From Clitopilus passeckerianus (lineage: Eukaryota; Basidiomycota; Agaricomycetes; Agaricales; Entolomataceae): a DNA stretch of 64,000 nt. Below the pieces are notes generated by a model. The model made no database searches, was not told the DNA's origin, and saw only the letters and a list, made by a program, of their open reading frames with translations. Position numbers and translations under genes: made by a program. Shown here one piece after another: positions 1 through 12,672 of this stretch. How positions within the stretch are numbered: the stretch's first letter is position 1; each line of letters starts with the position of its first letter. The stretch covers positions 1 through 64,000 of the forward strand of contig CALYLX010000052.1 of assembly GCA_944990035.1 (NCBI GenBank). The letters are read 5' to 3'.

Positions 1-1564
1 ACGAATTTCTGGTTACGCTGCCACCGACGCTGAGAAGCTTAATGACGATCAGAAGAGGTCCTTGAAGACCCTTCCATCATTAGAGGCGGTTCAAAAGGAG
101 TTGGCTGATGTCAAGAAAGCTGTTGAGGTATGTATCTTACAGTTTTCGTTTATTCAGTCGTGTGGCACTAAAGCATCATTCTGTAGGTTCATGAGGCTGA
201 ACTCGCTCATGAAATTTCAGCCAAACTGAATGACACTGAAAGGGCAACATCGGAACGGATAACCCAGGCTATCCTCAATGCCGAGGTAAACCTTTGAGGC
301 TTTCGAACTTTTGCAAAGCTAACGTATCTCATTCACTTTAGTCTACCCTTACGGATAAATTCAGCACAGTGTTGGACCTCATTCGTCTTTCGAACTCTGC
401 TGGAAGCAACACCATCCTCCAGGTCACGCACGCCCTACTCGGTGATGATCAGTCAACGAGGAAAGCCGCACTATCTGGCCTACTCTCTGGAGAGGGCGAA
501 CTGGAGGGTGTATCATGTAAGTTCCTCGTTGTTCCATCTATGACCTCTTCTAACGACATTCATTCCAGATTCTCAAGTTCTTGGAGAGGTACACAATGCC
601 TTGAACCCCGCTGCAGCAGTCCCTGAAGCTGTCGAACCCGAGCCCGTTGTCGAGGAAGCTCCTGCTGCAGTTGAGGAGCAAGATGCCCGATCGGGTGTTG
701 CCATTGCTGGCATGCCCTCCTCGTTGCTCTCTGGTAGCTTCCATTTCATCCAGGAGAGTGAAATTGAGCAGCAAGAGCGGGAGCAGCAGCAGCAACAACA
801 ACAGGCAGAAGAAGTTCATGCTCCGGCTGAAGAAGCTCCTGAAATCCCCAATGGACATGTTGAACACGCATCGGTGGAGGTTAGTGACGTGACTTGCAAT
901 ATAAGCATTAGTGCTGACTCTCCTTATTAGGCCCCTCAATCATCAACTATTGACTGGGCTGCTGACGACGAGCACGATCTGCCATCCATTGCAGGTCTGC
1001 ACGCAGAATTCGGCGGTTCAGGTTCTGCTACTCCTGCCACTCCCGCTCCCGAAGCACCTTCAACACCAGCTGAAGCCGATTTCAATGGTGATCAGTCAGA
1101 AGACCACCGTCCTGAGACTCCTGGTACACCCAACCTCGACGTCGATGAAGATGGCTTTGTGCAAGCGCGAAGTGGCCGTGGCCGCGGGCGAGGTGGTCGT
1201 GGCGGTGAGCGAGGTGGACGCGGCGGATTCCGTGGAGACGGCCGTGGCTTCAGAGGTCGCGGCAACTTCAGAGGCGGTGAGGGAGAGCGAGGTGGATTCC
1301 GTGGTGGTGACAGAGGCGCGTTCCGTGGCGGCGAACGTGGCGGCCGAGGTTGGTGCTACTCCAATTCATTGAAATATAGCATACTAATCATCTAACAATA
1401 GGTGGCTTCCGTGGTCGCCCTGATGGCGAATTCCGTGGTCGTGGTGGCTTCCGTGGTGGCCGTGGTGGTGAACGCGGTGGTAAGTTTTATTTTTCTAAGT
1501 TCCCCTCTGGTCATCACTGACGAGCTAATCAACAGGTCCACGAGCTTCTCCTACACCTGCATGA
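1..1564 (+). CDS. RGG-box RNA-binding protein, caprin-like (5' end outside window)
   Basis: The first exons are cut by the window edge. Joined exons (about 2-127, 187-285, 342-516, then further exons to 1479 and 1536-1564) give an N-terminal helical, charged region (LEAVQKELADVKKAVE), a middle part rich in Glu, Pro and Ala with a Gln run (about 779-805), and a C-terminus made almost wholly of RGG/GRGG/FRGG repeats (1168-1479) ending GGPRASPTPA and a TGA at 1562. RGG boxes bind RNA and proteins and are targets of arginine methylation. The coiled start, a FHFIQESEI segment and the terminal RGG tract resemble the animal Caprin layout, but that link is inference. The last intron (1480-1535) sits inside the RGG tract. 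Confidence is high that it is a real RGG protein and low on the caprin label. Confidence 0.7.
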
Positions 1565-1874
1565 GCATTCCCGCCGAGTGTTGAGCTGTGACAAAAAGCG
1601 GGATATTTCCTGCTACCTGCTTTCATCTCCTTTTAATCTGTTCTGATTATTGTTGTACTTCCATGCTGCTTCACTCGTTTTAATACTTCTTGCTGCATCC
1701 CATCTCTCTCACGACCATGTACGCTCTGTAGTTCTGTTGTAGTGTACCAATCTACTGCTCTCCTTTCCTATGATTGACGAGCTCATGACTGGTCGTATGA
1801 TAACGCTTTTACTGATCACGGCCCAATGACGGATGATGTGATCGCACTGTCCTGGCCATTCTTCGTCCAACACC

Positions 1875-4019
1875 ATGACTCACAGCATCGACTACTCACT
1901 ATACCTCGTCACTGGCAGGGAGTTACTGCCTCCAGGAAAAGTTGAATGCGCTGTTTCTCGACGTTTGTGCCAATCCTGAGTATCTTTGAATAACAGGACT
2001 ATCTCGAATCCTTGGAAGAGGTAAGTAATCCAATCCTATAGAAATTCACTTAGAAGCTGACATTTGGCGCATATAGTCCCTTCAGGGAGGCGTTACAGTT
2101 GTTCAAATACGTGAGAAACATGCAGATACTGGAGAGGTGCGCAACTACGCTACTTTTCCACTCCTCACCACTGATCCTGCTCTGATGAAAGTTCGTCTCA
2201 GTCGCTGCTGCCTCGAAAGTTGTATGCGACAAGTACAAGGTCCCGATAATCATAAACGACCGAGTCGATGTTGCATTGGCCATAGGAGCTGCGGGAGTCC
2301 ATCTAGGGCAGACAGACATGTCAGTCGCCATCGCTCGAAAACTTTTGCCCAAGGACTACGTCATAGGTGTCTCCTGCAACGATGTCGACGAAGTCAAGCA
2401 AGCCATTAAGGATGGTGCAGATTATGTCGGGATCGGCGCCGTCTGGGGGACTACGACGAAGCAGTTGGCAAAACCTGTCATTGGTGTCAGGAACGTTGGT
2501 GCGATGCTTGAGGTTTTGGACGGTACAGGAATAAAGGTGGTCGCAATTGGTGAGCGAGTTCGGCCTGAGACGGTGTGAATGCCCTGCTGAACTGATCTGC
2601 CTAGGGGGTATCAAATCGACTAATCTCTTGCGTACCATGCACGGATGTGTTTCACAAACCGGCCATGCTCTGGATGGTGTAGCTGTGGTTTCCGAGATCG
2701 TTGGCTCTACGAATCCACGTACTTCAGCGCAGAGTCTCGTGAAGATCCTGGATTTCTTCAAGTCAAGTTTCGCGGCTGTTTCTCGTCCACTACGGATCAA
2801 TGCAAATGAATCGAAGGAATTCGTTCTGCAAGAAGTTGCAGGTTTCTTGAACGTTGTCAGAGGCATCAACCCCTTGGTTCACCAGGTAATGGGTATCCAT
2901 ATTTGCGCGTATATCCGGGTTCTCAAAGCATCATACAGATAACAAACACTGTGGTAGCTACACAATCCGCAAATGTCACACTTGCCGTTGGTGGCAGCCC
3001 GATTATGGCCACAGAGCCCGAAGAGATGGAGGACCTGAGCCGCATATGCAATGCCCTTCTCATTAATATCGGGACTATGAAGGCTGATGTCAGGGAGAGC
3101 ATGTTGAAAGCTGGTAAGACGTGTTCAGAGTGTCCCGCCCGCCAATCTCGGAAACTAAATATCAACATGATCACAGGCTTCTTTGCCAACAAGCACAGAA
3201 AGCCAATAGTATTCGACCCCGTTGGTGTCGGCGCAAGCACCTTCCGCAAGAATACCGTTCGAGGTACGGCGTACCCCTCCTTTTCTTCTTGTGGTCCTCA
3301 CCTACCCTGAATAGAGCTTCTAAACACCTTCCAGGCCTCGGTCATTAAGGGGAATGCTGGAGAGCTGGCTGCGCTAGCGGGTTCTTCTGAGGTGACGAAA
3401 TCCATTCAATTGAGTTTTTTTCAGGGACTCATAATTCGAAAGGTCGCATCTAAAGGGGTAGACAGTGTGGGCTCAGGCTTCTCAGATCCAGTCAAATTCG
3501 TGGCTTCTCTTGCCAGGAAAGAACGTAAGCCGACTTAGCGACCGCCCTTGAGTTATCACATAACCCGAATATCTTTTCATAGGTTGCGTCATTGTGCTCA
3601 CAGGACCCGTGGATTACATTTCCGACGGAATTGTAACCGTTTCGTTACACAACGGTCATGAAATCCTTGGAAATATTACAGGATCCGGATGCATTCTTGG
3701 TAGCTGCATTGCTACCTACTGCGCAGTTGCATCTACTCTTGCAGGAAACGACGAAGGCAAACTCGTGTCCGGTAGCATGCTTCTAGGAGCGATCGCGGGG
3801 TACGCTATCCCATATCTGATATCACCTCTACGAACCCCCTAACCTCGTGGATCTAGGGTGTTAATCTTGACTAGCGCCGCTGAAATTGCCGTCAAGAAAG
3901 AGAATAGCATCATCAGGGGGCCTGGCACCCTCCTTCCTGGCCTCATCGACGAACTTTGGACCCTATCACCGGATGACCTCCTGAAGGTCGCAAGGGTTCA
4001 GGTACATGATGTAGAGTGA
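1875..4019 (+). CDS. THI6: Bifunctional thiamine-phosphate synthase / hydroxyethylthiazole kinase
   Basis: The ATG at 1875 opens MTHSIDYSLYLVTGRELLPP, the usual start of the ThiE half. Short exons follow (1875-1940, 1997-2020, 2077-2136, 2192-2549). ThiE marks are GGVTVVQIREK, INDRVDVALA, GVHLGQTD, GIGAVWGTTTK and VAIGGIKSTN (phosphate binding). The second half is a ThiM-type kinase: TNTVVATQSANVTLAVGGSP, FDPVGVGAS, VIKGNAGELAAL, and the kinase loop NITGSGCILG with its catalytic Cys. The protein couples HMP-PP with HET-P to make thiamine phosphate and phosphorylates hydroxyethylthiazole, as in yeast Thi6 and other fungal fusions. The stop is TGA at 4017. The first intron has a weak donor (GTTGAA) but restores the family sequence. 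All key motifs are present, so the gene looks intact. No thiamine riboswitch core was seen upstream or in the introns. Confidence 0.93.
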
Positions 4020-5200
4020 TTGAATTGAAAGGAAAGCCACGTAATTATATCATTAACTTCTATGATCAAATGTTGACAGTATAGAAATCTATGGAATCTA
4101 GCCGTTTGAAATCGTTTCATAACCTGGCACTCAATATACCAGCGTGTCCGACTCATGAAGAAAGCGTTGATGGCGATGCAGATGGCAATGAAGACCCCGT
4201 CCTACTTTCCCTAGTGGTGTTCACGAGAAAGTCTACGGTGTGATATGGGCTCAGAGCTTGAACCATCAAGGGCCCTCTATATTGGTGGCGACAACGCACT
4301 CTTCGGGCCTTTAGGTGATGAATTTATTCTCAAATTTGACGATGCCGCAAGTGCTACCATCACGCTACATGGAGATATAGACTGTCCCAGCTCTGCAGCA
4401 TTGGGACGCAGTACTGCTTCGCAGTTTGTCGTCGCTCTATGCCTTTGGTTTGAAAGGATGGTTGGGAGACTAACACTTTGCCTGTGCCCTGGCTGAACTT
4501 GGTCATCTGCCCCCACAAAAACGTCCTGGTGGCCTCTCACATTTTCTTTTATCTCAGTACGCTATTCCGACTTTTTACTCTCCATTATTTCCTTCTGATC
4601 TTGAAAATATGCCAGCCAGTTTGTTCGTCCCGGTGGAGTCCTATAACAGTGAGGACGTCTCCTCTTCGACCACATATACTGACATCTTGCCCTCGCTAGC
4701 TACCCCATTCAAATCTCACAAACTGCGAAGCTATGGGGAAATAGCCATCACTTGGTCGGGAAGTCCTCCAACACCTTCTAACATGGTCCTGCAAAGTTTT
4801 CAGCAACAATATATAGACCCGCCACAGATGTCTCCTTTATCAGGAATAATATTCTTGACGCTGCCGTGAAGAATTCCTATATGTGGAAAAGAAGCTGTTG
4901 GCTGTGATCTTCTTGTGATTATCGGCCGCAGTGCGCCTAACGACCTTGGCAAACGTTGGACTCGACCACGCTCTCGAAGTCATATGTGTCCAATATCCAT
5001 CAATCTTTCCGAGCCATCTCTTCAAATAATGACTATCCGGATACGCTTGCAGTTCTCCCTTTCCCTTCTTCTCTTCTCACATTCAACTTCTGTTGTTCCT
5101 CTTCTCCTTTCTGGTACAGTGTACCAGCTTTTTTTGTTCAGTTTTCTTCTTTCTTCTGTTCTTGGGCCTTCCTGGGCTTCCTCCGTCTAAAGGCAGCCCA
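4020..5200. other. Intergenic region without a recognised gene
   Basis: Two short plus-strand ORFs (4245-4496 and 4609-4869) start with ATG but match no family I know and show no clear splice continuation. From about 5040 to 5190 the plus strand is rich in C and T, as is common just upstream of basidiomycete genes, and leads into the gene at 5201. Confidence 0.5.
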
Positions 5201-7099
5201 ATGCCTTCATATCAACTAACTCTCGACGATACCTCCCCTCTTATCAGCTATTCTTCTGACTGGACTGCTGGGACAAGTGCTTCTGATGCCTCCGCGTTTA
5301 GGTTCGTTGCTATCTGGCTCGGTGACATCACCACCTGACCCGCGTTGCGCGACAGGTATTCACAATCTACCTTCCATGCAACAGAGAACGCAGGTGCAAC
5401 GGCTTCACTGTCATTCAATGGAACCGGTATCCAAATCTTCGGTGCCAAACGTGACAATCACGGGCAGTACCAAGTTCGCGTCGACAACGATATAAGCTCA
5501 GCGCAGAATGGCCAGGACACCACCAACCAATTTCAAGCCATTCTATACGAAGTGCATGGATTACCCCAGGGAAGACACAATGTCAGCATTATGAATCTTG
5601 GCAATCAGCAATTCCTAGATATCGACTTCGTAAGTAATAAATAAGTAATGTTGAGATGTGAGCTTTTGCTGATGGTGACTGACATCCATAGATCACGATC
5701 GAAGGCAATATCGGGGACGCGAACAAGAAGCTCTTCGTGAATACCATCCAGGACACGGACTCCGGCTTCTCATATATCCCCGCTGAAGCACAATGGATAA
5801 CGAATCCGACCAATCTAGGTAGTTACTCGGGATCATCGGGACAGTGCGTACATCTGGTCCATTGATAGGGAACGACCCCTAATTGACCTTGTTCTAATAG
5901 TGCTACATCGAACCCTGGATCTCAGGTCGCATTCCAGTTTACGGGCGATGGTGTTTCGTTATATGGGCCTATGAGCACGAATGGGTCGCCCTATACAGTT
6001 GAACTGGATGGCGTCCCTGCACAGAATTTATCCACGGCCAGCGACAGATATATCCCTCAGAGTTTGTTGTATCACGCATCCGGCTTAGGGGAAGGCCCCC
6101 ATAGGCTGGTTATGAGATACGCACCGACCTCTTCTGGACAAGTATTTGCCGTAGATTACGCTCAGGTTTACACCACCAAAGGACCTATCTCGTACGTCTA
6201 CAGTAACCTTGTTTTCCCCAGTCGAGCCTGACACTTTGAGTTAGATCGGCAAACAGTAGCAACTCTAACCTCTCGGGAGGTGCTATCGTTGGTATTACCC
6301 TTGCCGTGGCCGTCATCATCGGTGCTCTCATAGCCATAGCCTGGCTACTTCTGCGTCGGCGGAAGCAACGCAACCAATTCGCTGCTGAAGATAACGAGAA
6401 AAGCAGTGGCATAGGACTGGCCCCTGGCCCTGTATACCCGTTTGTTTCGCAACCACCACCCGCGCAAGGAAGAGGAGTCTCTCGTCCAAACACACATTCC
6501 ACTTTTGGACCAGGCCCCAGCAGCGCTTTCCCCTTGGCAGATTACCCCCAGAATGCCCAAGATATGGAAAGGAGCATGTCAATGTCTTCGACTGGTGCCA
6601 GAACCATGGTTGGCGGCCTCTCGGTGAACACCAACTTGAGCCATGGAACCAACGCTCTTTATAGAAGCCAGGCTCGGTATCCTAACCAGTTAGGACTTAT
6701 GGACGGGCCGTTTAGTCCTGAAGGGGGCACCCCTTCTGACTCGTCACCCTCAGATGTAGTGAGTTCTTTAATTTTAATCTAGACTGGTGATGGTGCTGAC
6801 TCGTACGGGGTAATTAGGTATCGCAAGCCAGCCTTCTCAGCGGGAGGGCGAGCAATGGTCGGTTTATGTTGGGTTCTAATGGCTACCCATTGGAAAAGGT
6901 TCCGCGTACCGAGGCAGAGGAGATCATCTCGCCAGTTGCGGGTCCGTCATCGTCCATGCATCCTTTCGCCTTTCCGGCACCCATGGAGCGACCCCAGTTA
7001 AGGCAACCATCAGGAGGTGGAGGGGGTAATTCGGCGGATGATGATGAGCTTAACCCGCCAGACTATGCTCACGCCACGGGTGGACCTCGTGTACGCTGA
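5201..7099 (+). CDS. Single-pass membrane protein with duplicated ectodomain (family B)
   Basis: Six or more exons give about 540 residues. The ATG at 5201 (MPSYQLTLDDTSP) is chosen because the homologous copy on the other strand starts the same way (MPDFTLTIEDYSP at 63512). The ectodomain holds two similar modules: SFNGTGIQIFGAKRDNHG then FQAILYEVHGLPQGRHNVSI then DIDF, and FTGDGVSLYGPM then QSLLYHASGLGEGPHRLVM then FAVDYAQVY. A transmembrane helix (AVAVIIGALIAIAWLLL) is followed by an RRRKQR stop-transfer and a long Ser/Pro-rich tail that ends near a PPDY motif (7055-7066). An in-frame hydrophobic stretch lies upstream of 5201 but has no ATG, so no signal peptide is claimed. Function unknown; a cell-surface sensor or adhesin is inference. 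I saw no frame lesion in this copy. Confidence 0.85.
7055..7066 (+). other. PPxY motif codons (PPDY) in the tail
   Basis: CCG CCA GAC TAT encodes PPDY fifteen codons or fewer from the stop, in the predicted cytoplasmic tail. PPxY is the ligand of WW domains such as those of Rsp5/Nedd4-type ubiquitin ligases. The motif is kept in the homologous copy at 61927-61938. Confidence 0.6.
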
Positions 7100-7704
7100 T
7101 ATCAATGACGATTTCTTCTTTTGTAACATCGTGGCTCTGGTCAGTCATTTTAGTCTGTTTTTAAATGTCAATTCCTGTCATTACAGTAGCTCTAAACTCG
7201 TTTGGGACTTTCGGACTACTTTCAGGTGATCCTTGTAGCAACGATTTCTCTAAATCGTGCTTCTCGCTGCGCAAAGCCGTGCTCTGGTCGTGCTTTGCCG
7301 TCTTGGCTGGTGGTCTGCGGACGGATGGCCATGATCTAAACCACTGGTTTTAGCCACTATAATCATCAGCTGCCGGATTCCAGAGCCTACTCTCCGTCAT
7401 TCTTAGGCACGTCTCGAACTCGGGACCTCTTGGGTACAGCCTCGCCGACAAATGCTATGACATGCTGCGGTGGAACTGGTACACCACAATGACGATCGGA
7501 AATTTGCGTCATATTCATTTCCGTTTTAGGCAATCAACTTGGCCTTCTATAAATCCATTGACAGCTGCTCGTTAGATAGACCAATTCACGCCCTATTCCC
7601 TTCAAGCAATCTACCTCCACTTTCAGTATCTGGTGAGTACACTATCGTTGACGACCGCACAATGTTGGAGCCTGATTGGCTATTTGGTTCAGAATTTAAA
7701 CATC
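7100..7704. other. Intergenic, 605 bases, nothing recognised
   Basis: This stretch holds the 3' flank of the family B gene and the 5' flank of the PalI-type gene. Only short ORFs without family features occur here. Confidence 0.5.
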
Positions 7705-8383
7705 ATGGTTGCCTCACCTGCTGTACCAGGACTTTTCCTCACTTTTGCCGCTACAGTTCTCCTTGTTTTCGTAAGTCTAGGCCTAAATTTACCTTTGTGG
7801 GCAACTATCTAACGAGGTCCCTAAAGGTTTGCGTATCAACACCAACATGGGAACAGATTTCCTTCCTGAACGTAGGAACAGGAGCCAATCAGATACGCTA
7901 TGGTGTCTTCGGTTATACAGGCAGCGATATCGGAATAGGCTATGAATTCATAGGCACAAAGTAAGCCTTCGTTCTACTTCTTCGGCCACGGATTCTGACA
8001 ATCTTTCTCTAATCAGTGCTAGCCGGATAAATACCACTGTTGTCAACAACCTTACGAAAGTCCTCATCCTTCACCCGATCGCGGCAGGGCTTGCAGGACT
8101 TGCATTCCTCTTCGGTCTTTGTGGAGCAGCCTACCACCGTGTGGGCACGATCTTCATGACTCTCCTCTCTGGCCTTGCTGCCCTTGTGACTCTTGTCGTC
8201 TTCATTATTGACATGGTTCTCTTCGGTATCGTTCGCAACCGGTACAGAGACGCGAACATCCCCGCTCAGTACGGCAATGCCAACTGGCTGACGCTGGGTG
8301 CTCTCGTTGCCCTTCTGATCGGCTTCTGCGCTTCAGCGTGCGGGTCCTTCGGGAGGTACAGGAAGCCCAGGGCAACCTATTAA
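7705..8383 (+). CDS. SUR7/PalI-family four-pass membrane protein
   Basis: Three exons (7705-7770, 7827-7960, 8017-8383) give about 188 residues. The start MVASPAVPGLFLTFAATVLL is helix 1. An extracellular loop with WEQISFLNVG, GVFGYTG and two N-glycosylation sites (NAS, NTT) follows. Helices 2-4 are GLAGLAFLFGLCGAAY, LLSGLAALVTLVVFIIDMVL and LGALVALLIGFCASAC, with a short basic tail (RYRKPRATY). The four-helix layout with a large first loop is that of the SUR7/PalI family, which includes eisosome/cortex proteins and the PalI pH-sensing protein. The protein is short and lacks the long tail of true PalI, so a role in pH signalling is not assumed. The splice sites are clean GT...AG. Confidence 0.85.
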
Positions 8384-10223
8384 ACGATGATGTGCACAAC
8401 AATTTCACCTTTGCCTCATCGCGCCTTGTATTCTCTAATTATTCGTTCTGTATCATCTTCCTCTCCATGAGCAACAGCGCTCTACAGCCCATTCCTTCAG
8501 ACTATAACGAAGTATAGTACCCTCCGCTAACTAATGTATCACTATCACCTTACCACTTGGACACTTGTTACGGGTCGGTCATCCAGATATCCATGACTGT
8601 ACCTACCATTCTTCATGATCCTTCGACACGACTGTATTACTGACACCTGGATAACGAATACCACAAATTATACTTGCTTATGGATTTACAAGTTTCTACT
8701 GCGTGACTTCAGAAAATCACTTCGGACCCAAAAAGTCTACTTGCTTGTCAACATTAGCAAGGGATATTAGCTGACCAATCTTCGTCCTCTGAGTCGATGA
8801 ATATGTAGGCCGATTCAATGGTGTAGGCGGCATTTACAACAAGCACGCCTTTATTTTGGAGATATTGAAGCCCAAGCAGGAAACATTGTAGGTGCGTCCT
8901 GTTGGGACAACCTCCTGAAGTTGTTTGCCTGACTCTCGTATTCTTGTTGACGTTGTAGATGAATAACCAATTGCCTTCTGGGTCAGCCATGGTTGTCCTA
9001 TACAAGTATGAATGACGAGATTTAGCAATAAGAGATGAGCTCACTATTGCGGGTAAAGCTGAGGAGTTAGAGTAGGTGTAGGTCGAAGGCGAGGTGGCAC
9101 CCACTGGCAAGGCCCTCCCCTGCTTTGCCAAAACCACGAGGGGGATGCATGGGTTGCACCCCGGACCCACAACTCGACCCATGTTCCCTGATTTCCTAAT
9201 TTCCCCACCGCCCAGGGAGCTTGAGTGGCAAATCTTCTTATTGCAGGTTACGGATTATTGGAGCCATGTACATGGAGACCAGAGAGTTCTGAGAAATCGA
9301 ACACAGCGGTCTGACCAAGGTTTCAACAGATGCTACGTTCTCTTGCGACATTAGTTGCACACACCCGGAACTCCGCACCTCCCCTTTGTTTTACCAAAAT
9401 ACCGTCGTAATTGCCCTCTATGCGTTAAAGAACGCTTTGCCTAGCTACGCAGCGAACATTACTGAAGTCGAAGATGGGAGCCAGAATCCCGAGTTGCCTG
9501 CCATAAATCATGGTTTACGTAGTGAACGCGAAAATTACGCGTCGGAGACATGTGATCCTTTTGCACCTGAACGTGAACCTCAACGACGATGGGTCGGACG
9601 TCGGCTGCATTCTGGCTGCCCTGTCATTGTTTCCTTGCAACTGCGGATGGACTACTATCCAGTTAGCTGGCTATTCAAAATCAAATGTGAAAAATCTCGA
9701 AGGCTATCATTGCACTCAATTCACGCGGGTTTAGCTGGCTCTAAACCCAATCAAGCCGACCAACTTCTAGAACAATATGCCTGGCTGGAGGATATTTCTC
9801 GGAAACCAGTTCATTGCTGGCTCCGCGCCGCCAGCGGGCCACTGCCAACCGTGCAATCATCCGTCTGCGTGGCCACAATACTCAGGCTCTGGTCTATTTA
9901 TAACATTCGTATCCCAGAAACGGAGGATTCGAAGAGGTTTTGGTGTCAAGTGACGCGACAGTTGCGCATATATGCGGGGCGAGAGCAAGCGAAAAGCTTC
10001 TCTCGTGGTTATTTCTAGCTATATCCATCATTTGCGGGGCACACCTGGGTACCGCTAGCAGTGGCAAAAATAACCCCCATTGAACATTGCAGGTCAATCC
10101 TGACGATCCCTCCAACTGGTTGCGACGGAATGTCCTAGTGGCCGGCCCGCTTATCGTGGTGTGCTGGCATCCTGGAGGGTATTTAAGATGTACTTGACAG
10201 AGGGATAGACAACAGCTCATACG
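8384..10223. other. Intergenic region without a convincing gene
   Basis: The longest open frame on the plus strand (9386-10018, 210 codons) has no ATG before its codon 88 and matches no family. On the minus strand an open frame over 8754-9182 contains a run starting MADPEGNWLFIYNVN, also unrecognised. I treat both as chance or decayed sequence. Confidence 0.4.
10180..10186 (+). promoter_or_regulatory. TATA-like element of the pectinase gene
   Basis: TATTTAA lies 38 bases before the start codon at 10224. The spacing allows a short leader for a secreted, probably inducible enzyme. It was judged by motif only. Confidence 0.35.
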
Positions 10224-11798
10224 ATGTTGAAATCGTCTTTCCTCGTCTTGGCTTCTTATCTCGGCGCCGCATATGCTGCTGCTGCTGCCTCGTCATCTTC
10301 ATCCTGCACGGGTACGATCAACTCACTGTCTGGTAAGTTAAATTATGATGACTATATGCGGCCCTTTTGACCTTGACTCCCTTAGATGTCGACGCTGCTG
10401 TCAAGTGCACCACCGTCGTCCTAAATGGCTTCACCGTTCCAGCTGGTGAAGCTCTAACTCTCAACCTCTTGACTGGAACTACTGTCAACATGCGTAAGCG
10501 GACTTTGTTCCCAATTCGCGAGTTACCATACTTATGAACTCATCGTAGAGGGAGACATCAAATTCGGGAACAAGACCTGGGCAGGCCCACTCTTCACCGT
10601 CAGCGGTACCTCTATTACATTCAACGGTAATGGCCACACTTTCGATGGTGGAGGACCTTTCTATTGGGTAGGTTAAGATTCTTACCCTTCAGGATTGTCG
10701 CTGACCTACCGCCAGGATGGTCTCGGGGGAAATGGTGGAGTCACCAAACCTGCACCGATGATGAAAATCAAGATTTCTGGCACATACAATGTCTGTGTCT
10801 GGGACTTCTGTCATCCAGTTCCCAAGGCTGATTACCTTGTTCGTTAGAACGTCAAAGTCCTGAACTCTCCCGCTCGGACGTATTCTGTCTCCAACCCTGC
10901 GCCACTTGTGATGACTGGGTTGACGATCGATAACTGTAAGCATTTAGGCTCTTTTCCCTCCCTGAACACCTGGTTGACGCCACTCTGCAGCCCTAGGAGA
11001 CCTTCCTAACTCGAACAGTAATGGTCTTGCTGCCGGGCACAATACCGACGGCTTCGACTGCAGTACACATGATCTCACCATCCAAAACAGTGTCATCAAG
11101 AATCAAGATGACTGCCTCGCCATTAACAAGGGATCCAACATTGTTTTCAAGGGCAACACCTGCTCTGGTGGTCACGGCATTTCCGTTGGATCCATCGACT
11201 CAAGTGTCACTGTTACCGGGATCGTCATTTCTGGGAACAACATCATCAACAATGACCAAGCTCTCCGTATCAAGACCAAGTCTGCTACTACTGGCAGTAC
11301 TGTCAGCAATGTCACGTACTCTGTGAGATCATATCCTAACCTGTGTGGCTGGGTGGCGTGTTTATGAGATTGTGATATAGGGCAACACGGCTACTGGCTG
11401 CAAGAAATTCGGTGTCCTCATTGATGAGAGTTACCCAGATACCCTCGGAACTCCTGGCACAGGAGTCGTAATCTCAGTCAGTCAACTAAATTCCTTAAAT
11501 GAGTAAACCCTTGCTGAAGTTTTTCCCCGCAAATTTAGGGTGTCAACTTCGTTTCTCCCACGAGTAGCATATCTGTCGCAAGCAGTGCAGAACGTGTTGC
11601 CGTAAATTGTGGCTCAGGAGCCTGCACAGGTACCTGGAACTGGTCGTATCTCAAGGTATCAGGTGGCAAAGCAGGTCAGTACCACTTGAATCAGAATCAC
11701 CGTCATGATGATTCGGCCCTCATCCAGCCACCACTGACGTGTTCCTGTCTTCAGGTCCCATTACGGGCTTCAGTGGCATTACTGGATTCAGCCAGTGA
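10224..11798 (+). CDS. Endopolygalacturonase, glycoside hydrolase family 28
   Basis: About 370 residues from roughly eight exons. The signal peptide is MLKSSFLVLASYLGAAYAA. The parallel beta-helix of GH28 shows all catalytic signatures: NTDGFD (catalytic Asp), QDDCLAIN (the Asp pair), GGHGISVGSI (catalytic His) and RIKT (substrate binding). Upstream is a typical TVNMQGDIKFGNKTWAGPLF strand. It hydrolyses alpha-1,4-galacturonosyl links in pectin outside the cell. One intron starts at 10791 and ends at 10847, joining GTYN to NVKVLNSPARTYSV. The usual Gly-Gly after VGSI is Asp-Ser here, a change next to the active-site His. The stop TGA is at 11796. The next gene, CDC24, converges from the other strand. 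Length and motifs argue for an active enzyme. Confidence 0.93.
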
Positions 11799-12672
11799 GG
11801 GAATGTTTCAGGGAGAAGGATGCATTACCTTTCTTACGTCAACCACGTTAGCGATAAAAAAAATCCAGGATTTATTATTATGCCGAGCCGTCGGTGAATA
11901 TTAGCTTGAGGCTTCAGCTGTGAAGAAGATCCCGTAGATCTTCAGAACCGAGCCTCTCCAACAAAAACTCCAAATTTGAACAAGGTAACAGTTTTGCTTT
12001 CGTCATCTAAAATCTTTGAACCATATGCCTACGGTCATTACGCCTAAGTGTGGAGGTCCGCCTTGGTCGCTGTGAAGTTTTATCATAATTATTCTATCAA
12101 TCGACCTGTTTAATGGATTTGAGAGTGGAATAATATTTGCAAGCTGTGTAGCATTCCTCTATATGATATGGTACATGACACAATGAATCCTCCTTGAATA
12201 ATAACGGAGCCATGTCGAGAGACAACAATAAAACAAAAGAAATAGATAAGACAAGCCAAAACAGAACCAATGAATGCAATATGCACGATGCGAATTAAGC
12301 CTCTTCCATGAAGCGACATGTAATCAAGTAAAGAAGAGGGTGGGCACCGGACCGATATGGGAACAGAACGAGAGTGAGAGTGGTCAGCGAAACCCAGATA
12401 ATACAGAGAGGAGGATGGAGCAGAATGACGAATGAATGTTTGTGATGTGTACGACTAAAAAGTCTTGGGAGCAATGATCAATGAATGAGATGCAACTTGT
12501 AATGTAAGTTAATTGCGACGGTGTAAGGTAGGAGTTTGATGGCGATACAGGTGTGGATGCGAGGGATGACAGGGAAGCTGGGATGGCGCGTAGGTAGCAC
12601 ATGAGTGAGCGATTTTTTGGGACCGAAGCAGTCAGCAACAAAAGAGGTCGGGAGGTGGTCGAGGGGAATAAT
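11799..12672. other. Convergent intergenic region, nothing recognised
   Basis: Both flanking genes end here. The sequence is A/T-richer than its flanks, with only short ORFs, and probably holds the two 3' untranslated regions. Confidence 0.5.

Noticed and set aside
911..1372. Long plus-strand ORF of 153 codons overlapping the RGG gene
   Set aside because: It is a shifted frame of the GC-rich RGG repeats (VAVAASEV-like shadow). The RGG frame has splice support and known composition.
1565..2200. Possible thiamine (TPP) riboswitch near THI6
   Set aside because: I searched the leader and first introns for the CTGAGA core and its partner element; only a CTGAGT occurs, without the second element.
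8754..9182. 142-codon minus-strand ORF
   Set aside because: No recognisable motif and no support for a start or introns.
9386..10018. 210-codon plus-strand ORF
   Set aside because: No ATG in the first 87 codons, no family features and no splice links.
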